The notes beneath the pieces were generated by a model. It saw only the letters and a list, made by a program, of their open reading frames with translations. It had not been told where the DNA came from and did no database searches. The position numbers and the translations under genes are program-made. Of a DNA stretch of 64,000 nucleotides, positions 63,503 to 64,000 are shown piece after piece (the stretch's first letter is position 1; every line of letters begins with the position of its first letter). The DNA comes from Plantibacter elymi (nom. nud.) (GTDB lineage: Bacteria; Actinomycetota; Actinomycetes; Actinomycetales; Microbacteriaceae), in contig NZ_FXWJ01000001.1 of NCBI RefSeq assembly GCF_900177795.1, positions 930,001 through 994,000 on the forward strand, given 5' to 3'.

Positions 63503-63525
63503 ATCGCTAAGCGATAGTGATCACT
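63503..63525. promoter_or_regulatory. Adjacent small palindromes upstream of a secreted-protein gene
   Basis: ATCGCT-A-AGCGAT (63503-63515) and AGTGATCACT (63516-63525) are two perfect palindromes side by side in the 159-base gap between the permease stop and the next start (63623). They could be an operator for the downstream gene or a short terminator of the permease. No clear promoter was found. Confidence 0.4.
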
Positions 63526-63622
63526 TCGGGCCGGTTTCGAGCATTCCCTTGCACCTCGGGTGTCGGTTCAGCAGGATGTGGGCAACCTCTTCCGTGCACC
63601 ACCGGACCCCGCTGGAGTTCCC

Positions 63623-64000
63623 GTGAACCGTCGTCTCCGTCTCGTCGCCGTGCTCGCCGCGTGCGGCATCGTCGTCGCCACACCGCTGAGCGCTGCGGCG
63701 CAAGCACCCGCCCCGACCTCGGCCGACACGGTCGCCTACGAGCCGAGCAACGCGATCATCGCGAATCCCGAGCGCGGCTTCGACCACACGAACAACACCC
63801 ACTACTACCCCGAGGGGACCGAGGGTGGGACGGGGTACACGCCGCTCGACGTCGCCACCCTGGCGTCCTACCGCGAGGAGGGCATCACCGAACTCGTCCG
63901 CGTCTTCTATATGGAACGGTTCGTGGCCGAGCCGACCCTCGACCCGGCCTGGCTCGCGCTCGTCCAGGCGGACTTCGACGCGGCTCGCACCGCCGGCATC
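63623..64000 (+). CDS. N-terminal part of a secreted DUF4874/DUF4832-like protein
   Basis: An open frame starting at GTG 63623 (GGAG upstream at 63613-63616) runs 126 codons to the window end, so it is truncated. It has a signal peptide (RRLRLVAVLAACGIVVATPLSAAAQA, cleavage near residue 27). Then come VAYEPSNAIIANPERGFDHTNNTHYYP and LASYREEGITELVRVFYMERFV. NPERGF and the following strand pattern are characteristic of DUF4874 proteins, which have a C-terminal DUF4832 and a glycoside-hydrolase-like barrel. Sugar-polymer binding or hydrolysis outside the cell is the best guess. Confidence 0.7.
   Translation, partial: MNRRLRLVAVLAACGIVVATPLSAAAQAPAPTSADTVAYEPSNAIIANPERGFDHTNNTHYYPEGTEGGTGYTPLDVATLASYREEGITELVRVFYMERFVAEPTLDPAWLALVQADFDAARTAGI

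Overview
The window is chromosomal DNA from a high-GC Gram-positive actinobacterium, most likely a member of the Microbacteriaceae or a close relative. This rests on strong G/C bias at third codon positions, a dnaK-grpE-dnaJ-hspR operon with HspR (HAIR) operators, a clpS gene coupled to a DUF2017 gene, DtxR/IdeR-type iron boxes, frequent ATGA/GTGA gene overlaps and many apparently leaderless genes with a TANNNT box 6-9 bases before the start codon. The genus is inferred, not proven. No rRNA, tRNA, prophage, insertion sequence or CRISPR array was seen. The window looks like an ordinary chromosomal arm with about 56 protein genes, two of them cut by the window ends.

Layout. 1-1.4 kb: end of an oxidative L-fucose pathway (aldo/keto reductase tail, lactonase-type amidohydrolase, fucose mutarotase). 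1.4-5.1 kb: a minus-strand serine hydrolase gene set with an ArsR-like regulator, then a UMF1-type transporter. 5.2-12.1 kb: heat-shock region, with a ClpC-type ATPase, dnaK, grpE, a zinc-finger-less dnaJ and hspR; three HAIR operators lie here. 12.2-22.6 kb: small membrane protein, RidA, an RsmC-like methyltransferase, a lipoprotein, DUF817, an orphan sensor kinase, clpS/DUF2017, and two glycosyltransferases including a MGDG-synthase-like one. 22.6-27.5 kb: GH3 glycosidase and a two-gene ABC exporter-like unit. 27.5-34.3 kb: siderophore uptake genes under two DtxR-type boxes, interrupted by a two-gene secreted-protein cassette flanked by copies of an intergenic repeat. 34.3-36.5 kb: an N-domain-less clpB with its own promoter and HAIR site. 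36.7-43.5 kb: PrsW-type protease, DUF1345, nitroreductase, acetyl-CoA synthetase, quinone oxidoreductase. 43.7-50.2 kb: threonine synthase, a threonine-aldolase-like enzyme, a NatAB-like ABC pair and an aldo/keto reductase. 50.3-57.8 kb: NarL-type two-component system, DUF6421-like protein, sulfonate-type ABC transporter, TetR regulator. 57.9-64 kb: DUF1304 and oxidoreductase genes behind an elaborate dyad operator, an amino-acid dehydrogenase, two transporters, and the start of a secreted DUF4874-like protein.

How parts work together. HspR probably represses its own operon, the ClpC-type ATPase and clpB, so refolding (DnaK/DnaJ/GrpE), disaggregation (ClpB) and degradation (Clp ATPase, with ClpS as adaptor) form one stress response. 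The siderophore genes share iron-responsive boxes. Two intergenic repeat families punctuate the region: a nested palindrome centred on TCCGGA (three copies) and the CCCTTCGACARGCTCAGGGACC element (four clusters, some expanded into tandem arrays). I found no clear wholly new defence or biosynthetic system. The least explained items are the repeat-flanked cassette at 28.6-30.4 kb, the repeat families, the dyad operator at 57.85 kb, and the set of leaderless promoters.
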